Positions 26,546 through 36,420 of a stretch of DNA of 64,000 nt are shown here, one piece after another. A program made the position numbers and the translations under genes. This stretch comes from Sipunculus nudus (lineage: Eukaryota; Annelida; Sipuncula; Golfingiida; Sipunculidae), in the NCBI GenBank assembly GCA_026874595.1, contig CM049313.1, positions 11,283,508 to 11,347,507 of the forward strand, written 5' to 3'. The number at the start of each line of letters is the position of its first letter. Position 1 is the stretch's first letter. The notes under the pieces are model-generated. The model was given only the letters and a program-made list of their open reading frames with translations, was not told where the DNA came from and did no database searches.

Positions 26546-26874
26546 ACTTGCCTCCGCCAGGAGGGCATGCGTTCATTCTCGTTCGTGTATGTTTGTATGT
26601 GTGTGTGTGTGCGCGTGTGTTTGTTCCAAACCTAAATCACGCAATATTTAACGAAATCCGGTGAACGTGTCAGGGAGGGCTCCTCGGGAATGGCCAATGA
26701 AGAATCTATTAGAATTTGGTGTGGATCCGGCACATGATCCGGGTCCAGGAAGGATTTATAGGAATATTCACAAATGTAGAGTCACTTATGCACGAATGAA
26801 TCTGAGAGTAAGGGCCGATTACGTGAATGCAAACACGTTTTGAGGAGCATCCCACAATAAGGACCGCCCACATG
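26546..26874 (+). mobile_element. Long Helitron-like element, 3' end lost (copy 2)
   Basis: It has the same landmarks as 20842-21162, with a longer GT tract. It is cut at the same 'cacatg' position by the next tandem unit. Confidence 0.6.
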
Positions 26875-27836
26875 TTTTTGGGTTACTTTGGCGGGCCCCA
26901 TCATGTAATGAACACATGGATATTAACAAAACGAGCATCCATAATATTTGCATGGTCGGATCGGCTTTTTCTGGGTCTGCTTTTATGAAAGGTAAAAGGG
27001 ATTTGATATAGTTAACAGACGTCAGATATCGGAAAAGGCCTGTTGAACATGTCTGTTTAATGTTATAATGTCAACAGACAAATTTGGCAGGCACGCTAAC
27101 CGACATAATGGTATACCTGATTAAAGTCCAATATCTAGGAAGGCGATAACAAATAAGGTCACGTCATGCCCACAGCTCAACATGTCGGGTGCGGAGCGAA
27201 GTGTCGTAATGTTCCGTGTACAAGACGACCATCCGATACAGAATTTCACGGGAATATCGTCCGCTTAAGAGCTTTGAGCCTTAGTAATAATCTGTCTCCA
27301 TGGCGACTCTACATTTAAGACTCTAGGGGGATTCCTTTTCACAGAAATTTGCATGACATCATAACCGAGAAGGAATCCCGTAAGACAGAGCGGTCATGAT
27401 GACTGAATTTTCGGAATAATACACTGACAATTTGATTTTCATTGACTTTGGCCCTGCTTGAGCTCTTGTCCACTTAAGTATATTGATATATTGCAACAAT
27501 ATGCACGTGGTATTACTGCTAACAACCAAAAGCATACATATACAGTTTTGTAAAAGTAATTAAAGGATTAAGGAAGATTTGGGGGGGGGGGTCGCATTCA
27601 GTAAGCCCCGACCTCCCGGAATTTAACGTTGTCTAATAATGATTATATTTTCTAAAACTTATGGAATTACTGTCACTGGTATCCGATGATTTGGGACTTA
27701 TTTCAATATAAAGCATAGTACATGCAGTAATTAATGTATTGATAATTCTACATTTCATTAGTTTTATCCTGCAAGTATGATATTTTTTTATTTATTTATC
27801 TTGTACAACTGATATTTCTAATTAAAAAAATGACAC

Positions 27837-27837
<1 letters not shown>

Positions 27838-27904
<67 letters not shown>
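27838..27904. repeat. Expanded (TA)n in tandem copy 3
   Basis: About 67 bases of TA, against about 18 bases at the same place in copies 1 (16399-16416) and 2 (22114-22131). The expansion is specific to this copy. Confidence 0.95.
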
Positions 27905-27906
<2 letters not shown>

Positions 27907-29906
27907 TTCAATAACGTCTCTCAAATATTTCGCCCCTTCCCTCCCTCAGCCCTGATAACATTCACCCATAACCTGGGAGTTGTATTTCGAGGAAGTCACA
28001 TGGGGAGAATTTGAAATTCTTATAAGTTCTTTCCTTATAAAATATAGATTATAAGCCAAGCATTTATATTGTAGAAGACCAATTAAATTATCAGATAGGC
28101 CAGTAATTGGTGTAATTATAACGAGAAAATACTTAGTTAACCCCTAACTTTCCATTTTTGAAACAAAAAGATTCTAGGATCAATATTCTAGACTCTGTGA
28201 AACCGAAAATTTAATATCAATGTTAGGATCAATTAATCTAGAGAATTCAAGAGAAGTACATAATAAAAGGCCTAGTAATACCTGGTATCTAAACAGGATC
28301 CTGTCATTTATGACAATGGTCGTGTCAACATACCATTAATACACGCACGATCAATTAATGCTCAGCCAGTTGACTAAGTATTGTGGGTGTTGTTACGACA
28401 GTTGTTTTCGTTCCGTAATCGGTTAATATTTTTCAGCCTCATTAATTTGTCCTTTGAGTGACGCAGTGAGTCGAAATTTGAGTGCTGGCTTATAATAAAT
28501 CATTTCATAAATTTGAATTTTTGTACACTTACGTCAAGTTACCGTGTATTAGATTTTATTGTGATAAGGGTATTAAACTGATTACCTCCAGACGGCAAAT
28601 AACTTTTTTTTGTTATTCAAAGTAATTGATGATTTTGCTTTCGTTAATTAGATTTTCTCTGGACGTAAATAAAATCAAAGGCTTTCTTTGTGTTATATTC
28701 ATGCGCTTTACACCCCTGACTTTTCACTATAATTGGCTTTGTTATTGGCTGAATACTTTAAGTGTTCATCCAAATTCTTAGATCAAGCCCGGCAGCAGCT
28801 GGTTATTTCTTAAGTCAACAAGTGTGGGCCTGAAAGATTAAGAATCATGGCTTTTATTGCGACTCCGTTCTCGGCTGCTCCAACGTATATTCTTAAGCTG
28901 GTCGAATGAGGATCGTAAACAAAGTGCACTCGTTTAACCTTTTGCATCGAACAGTTAAAAGGCTTGTTGTAAACACTTAGTCAAGCGGTGTTCGAAAGCT
29001 ACGACCCCTTACGATCTGGAAATCAGAGGTACTCGATGAAACGTCATGAAATAAGTCGTAATGATTCGTCAGAGCTCGTAGTGTGTCCTGAGCATTCCTA
29101 AGTGTTCCGATTTGCTCGACAATGAGATGTGAGCGATTCGCATTCATACGACTCTTCACCAGTGGGGATAGAGATCCTCGTTACGACCACCCCTATGATA
29201 CGACAATGTTTATGTTCGACGAGACGAAGAGTTTTCCGTGGTGATATGCTGTAATCGGTATCCTTCGGCTGTGTCGCACGTGGCCGATCTGAGTCGTCGC
29301 ACGGTATGCTGTAAGTGATATTGGCTGGAACAGATTCCTGAGCGGTTCGGCATCGTCACGGCCACTCCCCCTCGGGTTGCACCATCTGCCGTGATAACTT
29401 AATCCCTTATTACTCTCTCAGTGGCCATGATAGCTTAGAACTTGTCTCCTCCAAAGACGCTTTATTCCAATTCGCTCTGCTGCTATAAATCAATATCTTG
29501 AGACTGGCCCTGTAAGATTAAAACAGGAGAACCCTTTGAAATAATATGTCTTCCCTTGCTTTGTAGCTGTCTTTAGCCATTTAATGAACTTTTGTGATGG
29601 TGATAGCAATTGTCCTACGTGCTTTGTAATGGGTCGCTTATGTGTATGATTAATTACTAGATGTTGACTCAGCAGTAAGTTTATAACAGTCGAGTTCACA
29701 CCATCCGAGTCCGAGTGCAAGTCCGAGTCCGAGAGGTTCGAGTCAAAGTTCACCTTCTTCGAGTCCGAGTCATTTGAAACCCGAGTCCAAGTCCGATTCC
29801 AAGTACAAAAGAAATATCATTAAAAAGCAATTTAAGTGGAAATTTCAGATTATCATGTACTTGTGTACAATAACACTGGCCGAAACTTGGTATATTATAG
29901 TCTTTT

Positions 29907-30084
29907 TACCTCCGCAAAGCGGGGATAATGTTTTGTTAGCAACATTACTCAAGAAGTATTTTTTGATGGGGGGGGGGGGGATCCAGTTCACCATCTGGAT
30001 TTTTCAAAAAGAAAAATGCTGTATTTCTGAAAATGCCACAAATGCCTTGGCGGAGATCTGCGCTCTCTGAGTGCAACTTTCTAG
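29907..30084 (+). mobile_element. Short Helitron-like element (copy 3)
   Basis: It is equivalent to 18413-18612 but lacks about 20 bases near 'ccacattggagttatgagct'. It ends with 'tgcgctctctgagtgc' and CTAG at 30081-30084. Confidence 0.6.
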
Positions 30085-30899
30085 TTATTTTATAATATTC
30101 TATTAGCAGTTCGCACATGTACACATTCCTTTCTAATAAGTGTCAGATGTTTTATTAGATTGGTGATGGATTGGAGATTTCTCGAGTTGAGAAGTCCGAG
30201 TACAAGTCCGACTCCAGGACCCTCGAGCCCAAGTCCGAGTCCGAGTCAGTAAAAAGTGGACTCGAGACCGGACTCGAGTCTATGTCCGAACTCGATTCCT
30301 ACATCACTGAAGTTTTTTCGCTGTGTGATATCGACAAAGCGAGCGACAATAGAGCGGAGCGGGGTACCAGTCTATCAACGGCCGCCAACAATGAAGTCAT
30401 TCAGGTTATCAGGCCTTAGAAGGATCGTTAGGGGGCTTTTAAAATAAAAAAGTATTAAGATAAGAACATGATTATATTGTCACAAAGACTCTTTTACTTC
30501 CAAAGACACGAACGGCTATTTTTGAGTGTATATTTTGATTTTTGTTCATACTTTTACCTTATACCAATTGACCAATACACCGCCTCATTATCAATGCAAA
30601 AGAAAACGAAAAAGTAATTTTTGTAAAATAATAAACATGAAAGAAGTATGATAGAATTTGGACCCAACAAAACCCCAACAGTTGTCATATAATTTGTATC
30701 AAAATCCTGATCGTAAATTACCTTAGAATCACGGAAATGACTGGGAAGTGATTGAACCATTCAGCAAAGGAAAATGAGCTGGTGAAACACTGGATTAAAT
30801 ATGTCTATCATAATGTAATGATGCAAAATAAGCTTGTTTATCCTTTATAGACCATGGGCTTATTACATCAATAAGATAAGCATAAGTAAATTGATCTTA

Positions 30900-31504
30900 A
30901 GCCCAAAACAGACTAACGCGCGCGTCACGCGTGCGCCACCCGACAAATTCAAAACACACTAACGCGGCTACAACGCGCACTACACGCGTCAGATTGGAAG
31001 ATATTAACCAAGCACCTATAGCATTTTTTTGTTGTTTATCTTTTTAAAAAAAGTAATTCGATAATCAGCGTTGGATATATACAGATATATATCTTTTGTG
31101 ACCTGTTCTAAATATGACAGAACTCAGTCACTATTCTGAGCGATATTTATATATTTGTGTTGCTTTGTTTCATGTTTTCTATCCAGATACAAAACAATAA
31201 TTATAGTTCAATGAATTATAACAAACCTTTCACCGACAGTTTTATATAGAATTTGAGTGTCTGGGAGGGAAACCCTCCATTTAGTTATGTCATTATCAGG
31301 AATCCCCACGCGGCTAGCGCGCGTCACGGGTCAAAAAATTCGCTCCAGGAGCGATAGCTGACGCTTGACGCTTGACGCGCGCGTGACGCGCCCGTTAGTC
31401 TGTTTTGTCATTGATAAATAGAGTGGAGCGATTTTTTCCAGATTTGACCCTTGACGCGTGACGCTTGACGCGCGCGTGACGCGCGCGTTAGTGTGTTTTT
31501 GGCT
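30900..31504. mobile_element. 605-bp non-autonomous TIR element (MITE)
   Basis: It is absent from the matching positions of copies 1 and 2, which read 'gatcttagattgtaatc' straight through. The left end reads 'agcccaaaacagactaacgc' and the inverted right end 'agccaaaaacacactaacgc', both followed by GC-rich 'gcgcgtcacgcg' sequence. The empty site suggests a 3-bp target duplication: TTA on the left (30897-30899), CTA on the right (31505-31507). A second inverted pair of the same motif lies inside, at about 30945 and 31383-31410. The 3-bp TWA-like duplication would fit the PIF/Harbinger superfamily, but this is inference because there is no transposase here. Confidence 0.8.
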
Positions 31505-31954
31505 CTAGAATGTAATCTTAGGCTGACTGTGGGTCGGCGACATGTTTATAACTATTGTTTTTTATTATCGTTAACCTAGTCTTCCCTTTTTCCGATTTTT
31601 AGTCAATTAAGGAAAAAAGCCAACTCTGTTTAATTCGGCTTTTATACCAATACGCAACATAATGGGACTCCCAGACACACAAACCAATGTAAATTAGTCC
31701 AGAGAACATATTCTGTCACACATGTTAATCACACAACAAATATGGTGTAAATCGTATGGCGTTTTAAATAAACATTAGAGACAAACGATTCAAAAACCGT
31801 TGGCGTTTTAGTATATTAGCTATTAAATAATACGGGTACCCGAATCACCGTAGTGTTCAATTATTTCATTGAGTGCTTCAGATTAATTATTCAAATTTGC
31901 AGTTTTTATTTAAATAGATCCATGACCTTTTTTTGTGGTCTATTGAATGAGGAT

Positions 31955-32835
31955 TACAATTACAATTACAATTATCACTTAATATAGCGCACTTTTATAC
32001 TCTAATAGTCAAAGGCGCTTAACAGTCATTACAGAGTTTAAATAAATGAGTCTTTAATCCTGACTTAAATAATTCAACAGACATGTCATCTGTGTTTCTA
32101 AGGTTCTGAGGTAAAGCATTCCAAAGCCTAGGAGCTACCTGTACAAAACAACCGTGTAGAGTTAAAGACAAATTACACCTGGCAGGGATCGGTAACTTGC
32201 CAGCTGTGGCTGATCTTAACCGTTTATTATAATTTAATTTAAGATCTTCAATCAGATATTCTGGTGCTGCTCCCTTAATACACTTAAAAGTAAATACTAG
32301 AATCTTATATTTAATTCTGTATGGAATTTTCAGCCAGTGAAGGGCTTTCAGCGAGAGCGAGATGTGTTCATGCTTTTTTAGACCTGTTACAAGGCGAGCA
32401 CACATGTTCTGAATACACTGCAAATGGTTCAATTCTTTCTGGGACGCACCAACGAGTAGACTGTTGCAATAATCGACCCCTGCTTGAGCTAAAATTTTCC
32501 TTGTATCTGTATCTATATAGTGTTTCACTCTACACAGGCGTTTTAACATGAGATATGAGGAGGGGCATACTTTATTTATATGCTCTCTACCACTGAGTGT
32601 ACTACCCATATAAAAACCAAGGTTTCTTACACATTTAGTTGCCTGGATAATATCATCGACAATCTTTACTCTAAGATCCTGCACTTTCTTAAGATTAGAT
32701 TTGGTACCAATCATAATAACTTCAGTCTTGTCTTCGTTCAATTTAAGTCTGTTTACCCTCATCCATGATCTAATGGATGATATACACTCTTCTAATCTCG
32801 AAACAGTCTCACGAATGTTAATTTTGTCCTTCGGA
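31955..32835 (-). mobile_element. 5'-truncated CR1/L2-like LINE insertion
   Basis: This ~880-bp insertion is present only in tandem copy 3. It is bracketed by a perfect 16-bp target duplication, TCTATTGAATGAGGAT, at 31939-31954 and 32836-32851; the site occurs once in copies 1 and 2. Read on the minus strand it holds the end of a reverse transcriptase frame, then a short 3' UTR with 'aagcgcctttgac' and 'gcgctatattaagtg', and a 3' tail of (ATTGTA)-type repeats. A short repeat tail instead of poly(A), together with 5' truncation, is typical of CR1/L2-type non-LTR retrotransposons. Confidence 0.9.
32019..32831 (-). pseudogene. Reverse transcriptase C-terminal fragment of the LINE
   Basis: About 270 intact codons, without stop or frameshift, encode the end of a CR1/L2-like ORF2. 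Recognisable pieces in order are SWMRVNRLKLNEDKTEVIMI (the region just after the catalytic YADD box, thumb start), LGFYMGSTLSGREHI, DYCNSLLVGASQKELNHLQ, RLVTGLKKHEHI, LHWLKIPYRIKYKILVFTFK, APEYL, and a C-terminal RLWNALPQNLRN and FKSGLKTHLFKL. The polymerase catalytic residues and the endonuclease domain are missing through 5' truncation, so it is inactive. The open frame extends upstream into the 'aaccatacaat' array (to 32912), which is not part of the element. The absence of disabling changes suggests a recent insertion. Confidence 0.9.
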
Positions 32836-32852
32836 TCTATTGAATGAGGATA

Positions 32853-33085
32853 AACAATAATCATACAATAACCATACAATAACCATGCAATAAATATACA
32901 ATAACCATACATTAACTATACAATAACCATCAACATCCATACAATAACTATACAATAACCATACAATAACCATGCAATAACTGTACAATAACCATACAAT
33001 AACCATGCAATAACTATACAATAACCATACAATAACTATACAATAACCATACAATAACTATACAATAACCATACAATAACTATAC
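32853..33085 (+). repeat. 11-bp (AACCATACAAT)n minisatellite, copy 3 (expanded)
   Basis: Roughly twenty units of 'aaccatacaat' and 'aactatacaat' alternate. It is clearly longer than in the other two tandem copies and is interrupted at its left edge by the LINE. Read on the minus strand it gives artefactual peptides such as YGYCMVIVWLLY. Confidence 0.9.
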
Positions 33086-33905
33086 AGGAACCATGCAATC
33101 CTCCGAGCTATGAGGCTTGTAAGTTCACACATAATAATCAAAAATTTGATACAAAACCTCCAGTATCTTGATAGTTAAACGTGGATTGAAATGAATCTTG
33201 CCTTGAATATTGACCATGACTAGTTTTGTAAGTTTCCAAAAACTGGAGGCGCCGCCCTTTTTATACTAATTTTTACATTTTTTTTATCTTTGAGACCGTC
33301 AAATGACAGCAATCATATCAGTTTCTCAGCTATGGTTTCATTAAGTGTCCCAAAATCTGGTGTGTTTATAGATTATGACTTATTTCTTCGGTTCCTGAAA
33401 GACTGGTGGCGCCACTTGAACAAACGGATTCCCTGGAGTAATCACCCTTTCCGTCTGTCGGTCCTTCTGTATATCCGTCAAATTCGTTTGCGGATGATAA
33501 CTCCATGTTAGATTGACATATCGGTTTCAAACTTGATTTATACATGGCTCGTCAATGAAGCAAAAACCCTATTGATTTTAGGGCCATGAGGTCATAAGTC
33601 AAAATCAAAGGACCCACTTATTTAAAAAGATTGTGGGTGCATTTTAAGCCAAATTGTTCATCCTAAACCATTCATCTTGCACATACAGCTGACCTGCCAA
33701 TAGGGGCTCCCTGAATCGAGGTCCCTGAAAGCTTTGCTGTCAGGGGCTTGTTCGTATAAAGACGGACCTTGGTCTTCGGATCTAAACTCTTCTGTACTTC
33801 CGCTGCAAAATGGGGAAATCTTGATAGGACCTCAAAGGCTCGCTCACAGATGTCTTGGAAGCAGGTCACCACCTCAGGATCGTAGAAAGCTTGAATTTCC
33901 CGATA

Positions 33906-34263
33906 ACTTGCCTCCGCCAGGAGGGCATGCGTTCATTCTCGTTCGTGTATGTTTGTATGTGTGTGTGTGCATGTGTTTATTTTAAACCTAAATCATGCAG
34001 TATTGAACGAAATCAAATGAACGTGTCAGGGAGGGCTCCTCGGGAAGGCCAATGAAGAATCTATTAGATTTTGGTGTGTATTCGGCACATGATCCGGGTC
34101 CAGGAAGGATTTATAGGAATATTCACAAATGTAGAGTCACTTATGCACGAATGAATCTGGGAGTAAGGACCGAATAAGTGAATGATAACACGTTTCGAGG
34201 AGCATCCCACAATAAGGACCGCCTACATGGTGGAGGCCTGCATTCCTGAGAATGCATTGTTCT
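33906..34263 (+). mobile_element. Long Helitron-like element with intact 3' end
   Basis: It has the same landmarks as in copies 1 and 2, but here it continues through 'gtggaggcctgcattcctga' to a hairpin GCATTC-CTGA-GAATGC, six bases of spacer and CTAA. Dispersed relatives end in CTAG. It gives the complete reference for the truncated versions at the tandem junctions. Confidence 0.65.
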
Positions 34264-34751
34264 AATTATAACATGTCATCTTTGTAAATATGTACCATCA
34301 TCCTCATTCAAGGTAATGTGCAAATAGGCATTAGTTTTATCCATAGAAAGAAATTTTCTACATGTTGTCATATGACTGATTGCGCACGGTGAATTCAAGT
34401 TAACGTATCTGTGTAGCTATATTTAGTGTAATTTGTAGCTTACTTGACACAAAGGTTTTAATAACCGGTTTTGATAACCGTCAAACACACCTCTAAAGAT
34501 GAAATGAAACTTGAAAACGCTGTATTTCATATTTTGAAAATAAAATAATTTAATTGGGTTGTTGTGGTAGGAAAATAATATTAATAGAGTATGACTAAAG
34601 CAAACTTACGTATACAATTATCGTAGTCATGGAAACAGAAGAGAGAATCGATGAATGCACTCATGGCCAAGAAGTTATTTACTAAACGTTCATATCCAGA
34701 TAAATACAGGTATTGAAAAGGTTACTTCAAATATGCAATTCAGCCAGCTAC
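34264..34751. other. unique AT-rich sequence, nothing recognised
   Basis: No gene or repeat was identified between the end of the tandem array and the SINE-like block. Confidence 0.5.
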
Positions 34752-34960
34752 GGAGCCTTGTGGCGTAATAGATAGAGCGACGGATTTTTAACCCAAGTTT
34801 TTGAGTTCGAGTCCCGTTATGACCGATTCAAAAGTCTAAACTACCACAGTTCGTTCTGTACACAAAGGACTGAATGGGTACTGGTCATGGGGGCAGGAAA
34901 ATGTAGAGCAAATGACTCTCTAGCGCTTTATATGGCTGTTTGGGTTGTATGTTTCCCCGG
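34752..34960 (+). mobile_element. tRNA-derived SINE relic
   Basis: Positions 34752-34826 resemble a tRNA. There is a box-A-like 'tggcgtaatagata', an anticodon-arm-like 'gacggatttttaacccaagt', and a good RNA polymerase III box B, 'gagttcgagtcccg'. The acceptor stem does not pair well, so it is not a functional tRNA gene. The following ~130 bases (to about 34960) would be the tRNA-unrelated body, ending near 'gcgctttatatggc'. No poly(A) tail or target duplication could be fixed, so the right edge is approximate. Confidence 0.55.
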
Positions 34961-35713
34961 GAGTCCAGAAAAGCTACAAGAATGAACAGGTCCGAAAGAC
35001 CAGGAAGGCAAAGTGTAAAGTCGGATGAGACTGACATCGTCGGTAATATCAGAATGTACAGCCCACTTATAGAGTTAACTTTACAAACACGTACACAGGT
35101 ACTATGGCCCCCATCACACTGGATAAAATTAGACTATCAAACTGATCTGTGTGTATGTGTGTGTGTGAGAGAGAGGGAGAGAGGGAGAGAGGGAGAGGAG
35201 AGAGAGTTGTTTAAACTCTCTTTTCTGTTCGTTAACGCCATAGTGAGCCCTGTTTTTTTACTAAATCTCAAGTTGCAAAGTGCTTGCTAGCATAATCAGT
35301 GACAAGCCTCCTTTTCAAGTTCGGTTACAATAAAAAGAGACGATAAATAAATCTAATCCCTTTGAAAGCAGAAGGTTCAATTAACCCTTCCTAATAGTGT
35401 AAACTGATCACCCTGTCCTCTTATTGAAAAGGAAGCTAATTAAAAATATCCATTCTTCATGTGTTAATCATGCTTCAAGTACCGAACCCTTTCATCTATA
35501 TGATTCCACAAACATGAACGAAAAAGCTAGTAATTACTTGTGCACAGCTTGTGCTTGTGCAAGATTCTGACTTCATTTTCTAGGGATGTTTGAAATTTGA
35601 TATATAAGAGAATAATTATCCTGCAGGGAATGACCTTTTTAATTTATATTATATATATTCACAGATTAGAGCTGCTATTTAATTCAATCAGAGACTGACG
35701 AAGAGTCAATGGG

Positions 35714-35775
<62 letters not shown>

Positions 35776-36130
35776 ACTCTGCTATCACGTGGAAGCTATA
35801 CGTTTACCATTGACATATTAAGGACGGCCGATGAATGCCGGTTAGCTGTTAAATGTAGTAACTGCACGGGCCAGATATGTCAGAGAGATACTAATTTCAC
35901 ATTTTATGGAGGGGACAAAGCACGCATACTTTTGAACAAAGGGATGTCGAAACACTTCCGTGATCCAGTAAAATTTCTTCATCTTTATCTTAATTATCTC
36001 TCCATTGTGCATCGCACATTGAGAAGATTATCGATATGCAATGCTTCAATGCTCATATTGAATCTTCGTTACTATAAGCCTATGTGAATTGACCCTCTTA
36101 CATTTTCAATGCCAATCTTTGTAACAAGTG
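34961..36130. other. unique sequence with GT/GA and TA microsatellites
   Basis: A GT-then-GA tract lies at about 35146-35207 and a long TA tract at about 35715-35771. No coding gene is recognised. An open frame over 34940-35290 includes the microsatellite and is not convincing. Confidence 0.6.
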
Positions 36131-36420
36131 ACAGTCTCCGAATGTTTGTATGTGTGTTTGTGCGTATTTGTTTTATTTACAACATAGCTCACGTAGTCAT
36201 GATAGGATTCTCATGAAATATTCAAGGCATTTCTGGAATGGGCCAAGAAAGAATAGAATATATTTTGCTGTGTATCCGGCACATGACCCGGATTCAGGAA
36301 TATTATAAAGGACTATTCACAAATGTAAAGTCACTTTTTCAGGAATGAACCTTGGTATATGGGCCGAATAGGTTAGTACAAACTCATGGCGGAGGCCTGC
36401 ATTTCTTAGAAGATTTCTAG
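36131..36420 (+). mobile_element. Helitron-like dispersed repeat
   Basis: The family landmarks are in order: GT-rich start, 'acatagctcacgtagtcatg', 'gaatgggccaagaaagaat', 'gtatccggcacatgacccgg', 'tattcacaaatgtaaagtca', 'gggccgaata' and 'ggcggaggcctgcatttctt'. It ends in CTAG|T at 36417-36420. The terminal hairpin is partly eroded in this copy. Confidence 0.65.

Larger units (their letters stand above)
21163..26874 (+). repeat. 5.7-kb tandem unit, copy 2
   Basis: The content and order are the same as copy 1, at an offset of about 5.70-5.73 kb. Both tandem junctions (21162/21163 and 26874/26875) have the identical 'cacatg|tttttgggtt' sequence. This copy lacks a 12-base 'cgtaatgttccg' segment present in the other two copies near the start (between 'gaagtgt' and 'tacaaggc', about 21494). 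The TA tract is short (22114-22131) and the G runs lie near 21853-21868 and 24199-24218. Differences from copies 1 and 3 are scattered substitutions and small indels, with no sign of a preserved reading frame. Confidence 0.92.
26875..34229 (+). repeat. 5.7-kb tandem unit, copy 3, with two insertions
   Basis: This is the third copy, expanded to about 7.36 kb by a 605-bp TIR element (30900-31504), a LINE fragment (31955-32835), a much longer TA tract (27838-27904) and a longer 'aaccatacaat' array. It has a small internal deletion near 28022-28050 relative to copies 1 and 2. It is the only copy whose right end runs on into the natural 3' end of the long Helitron-like repeat (34230-34263). That shows the right breakpoint of the original duplication lay inside that repeat. 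Confidence 0.92.

Noticed and set aside
32818-33054. Minus-strand frame rich in YCMVIVWLLY
   Set aside because: It is a translation of the 11-bp 'aaccatacaat' minisatellite.
34940-35290. 116-codon frame with an RERERGREG segment
   Set aside because: The central part is a translated GT/GA microsatellite and the rest lacks a recognisable domain.
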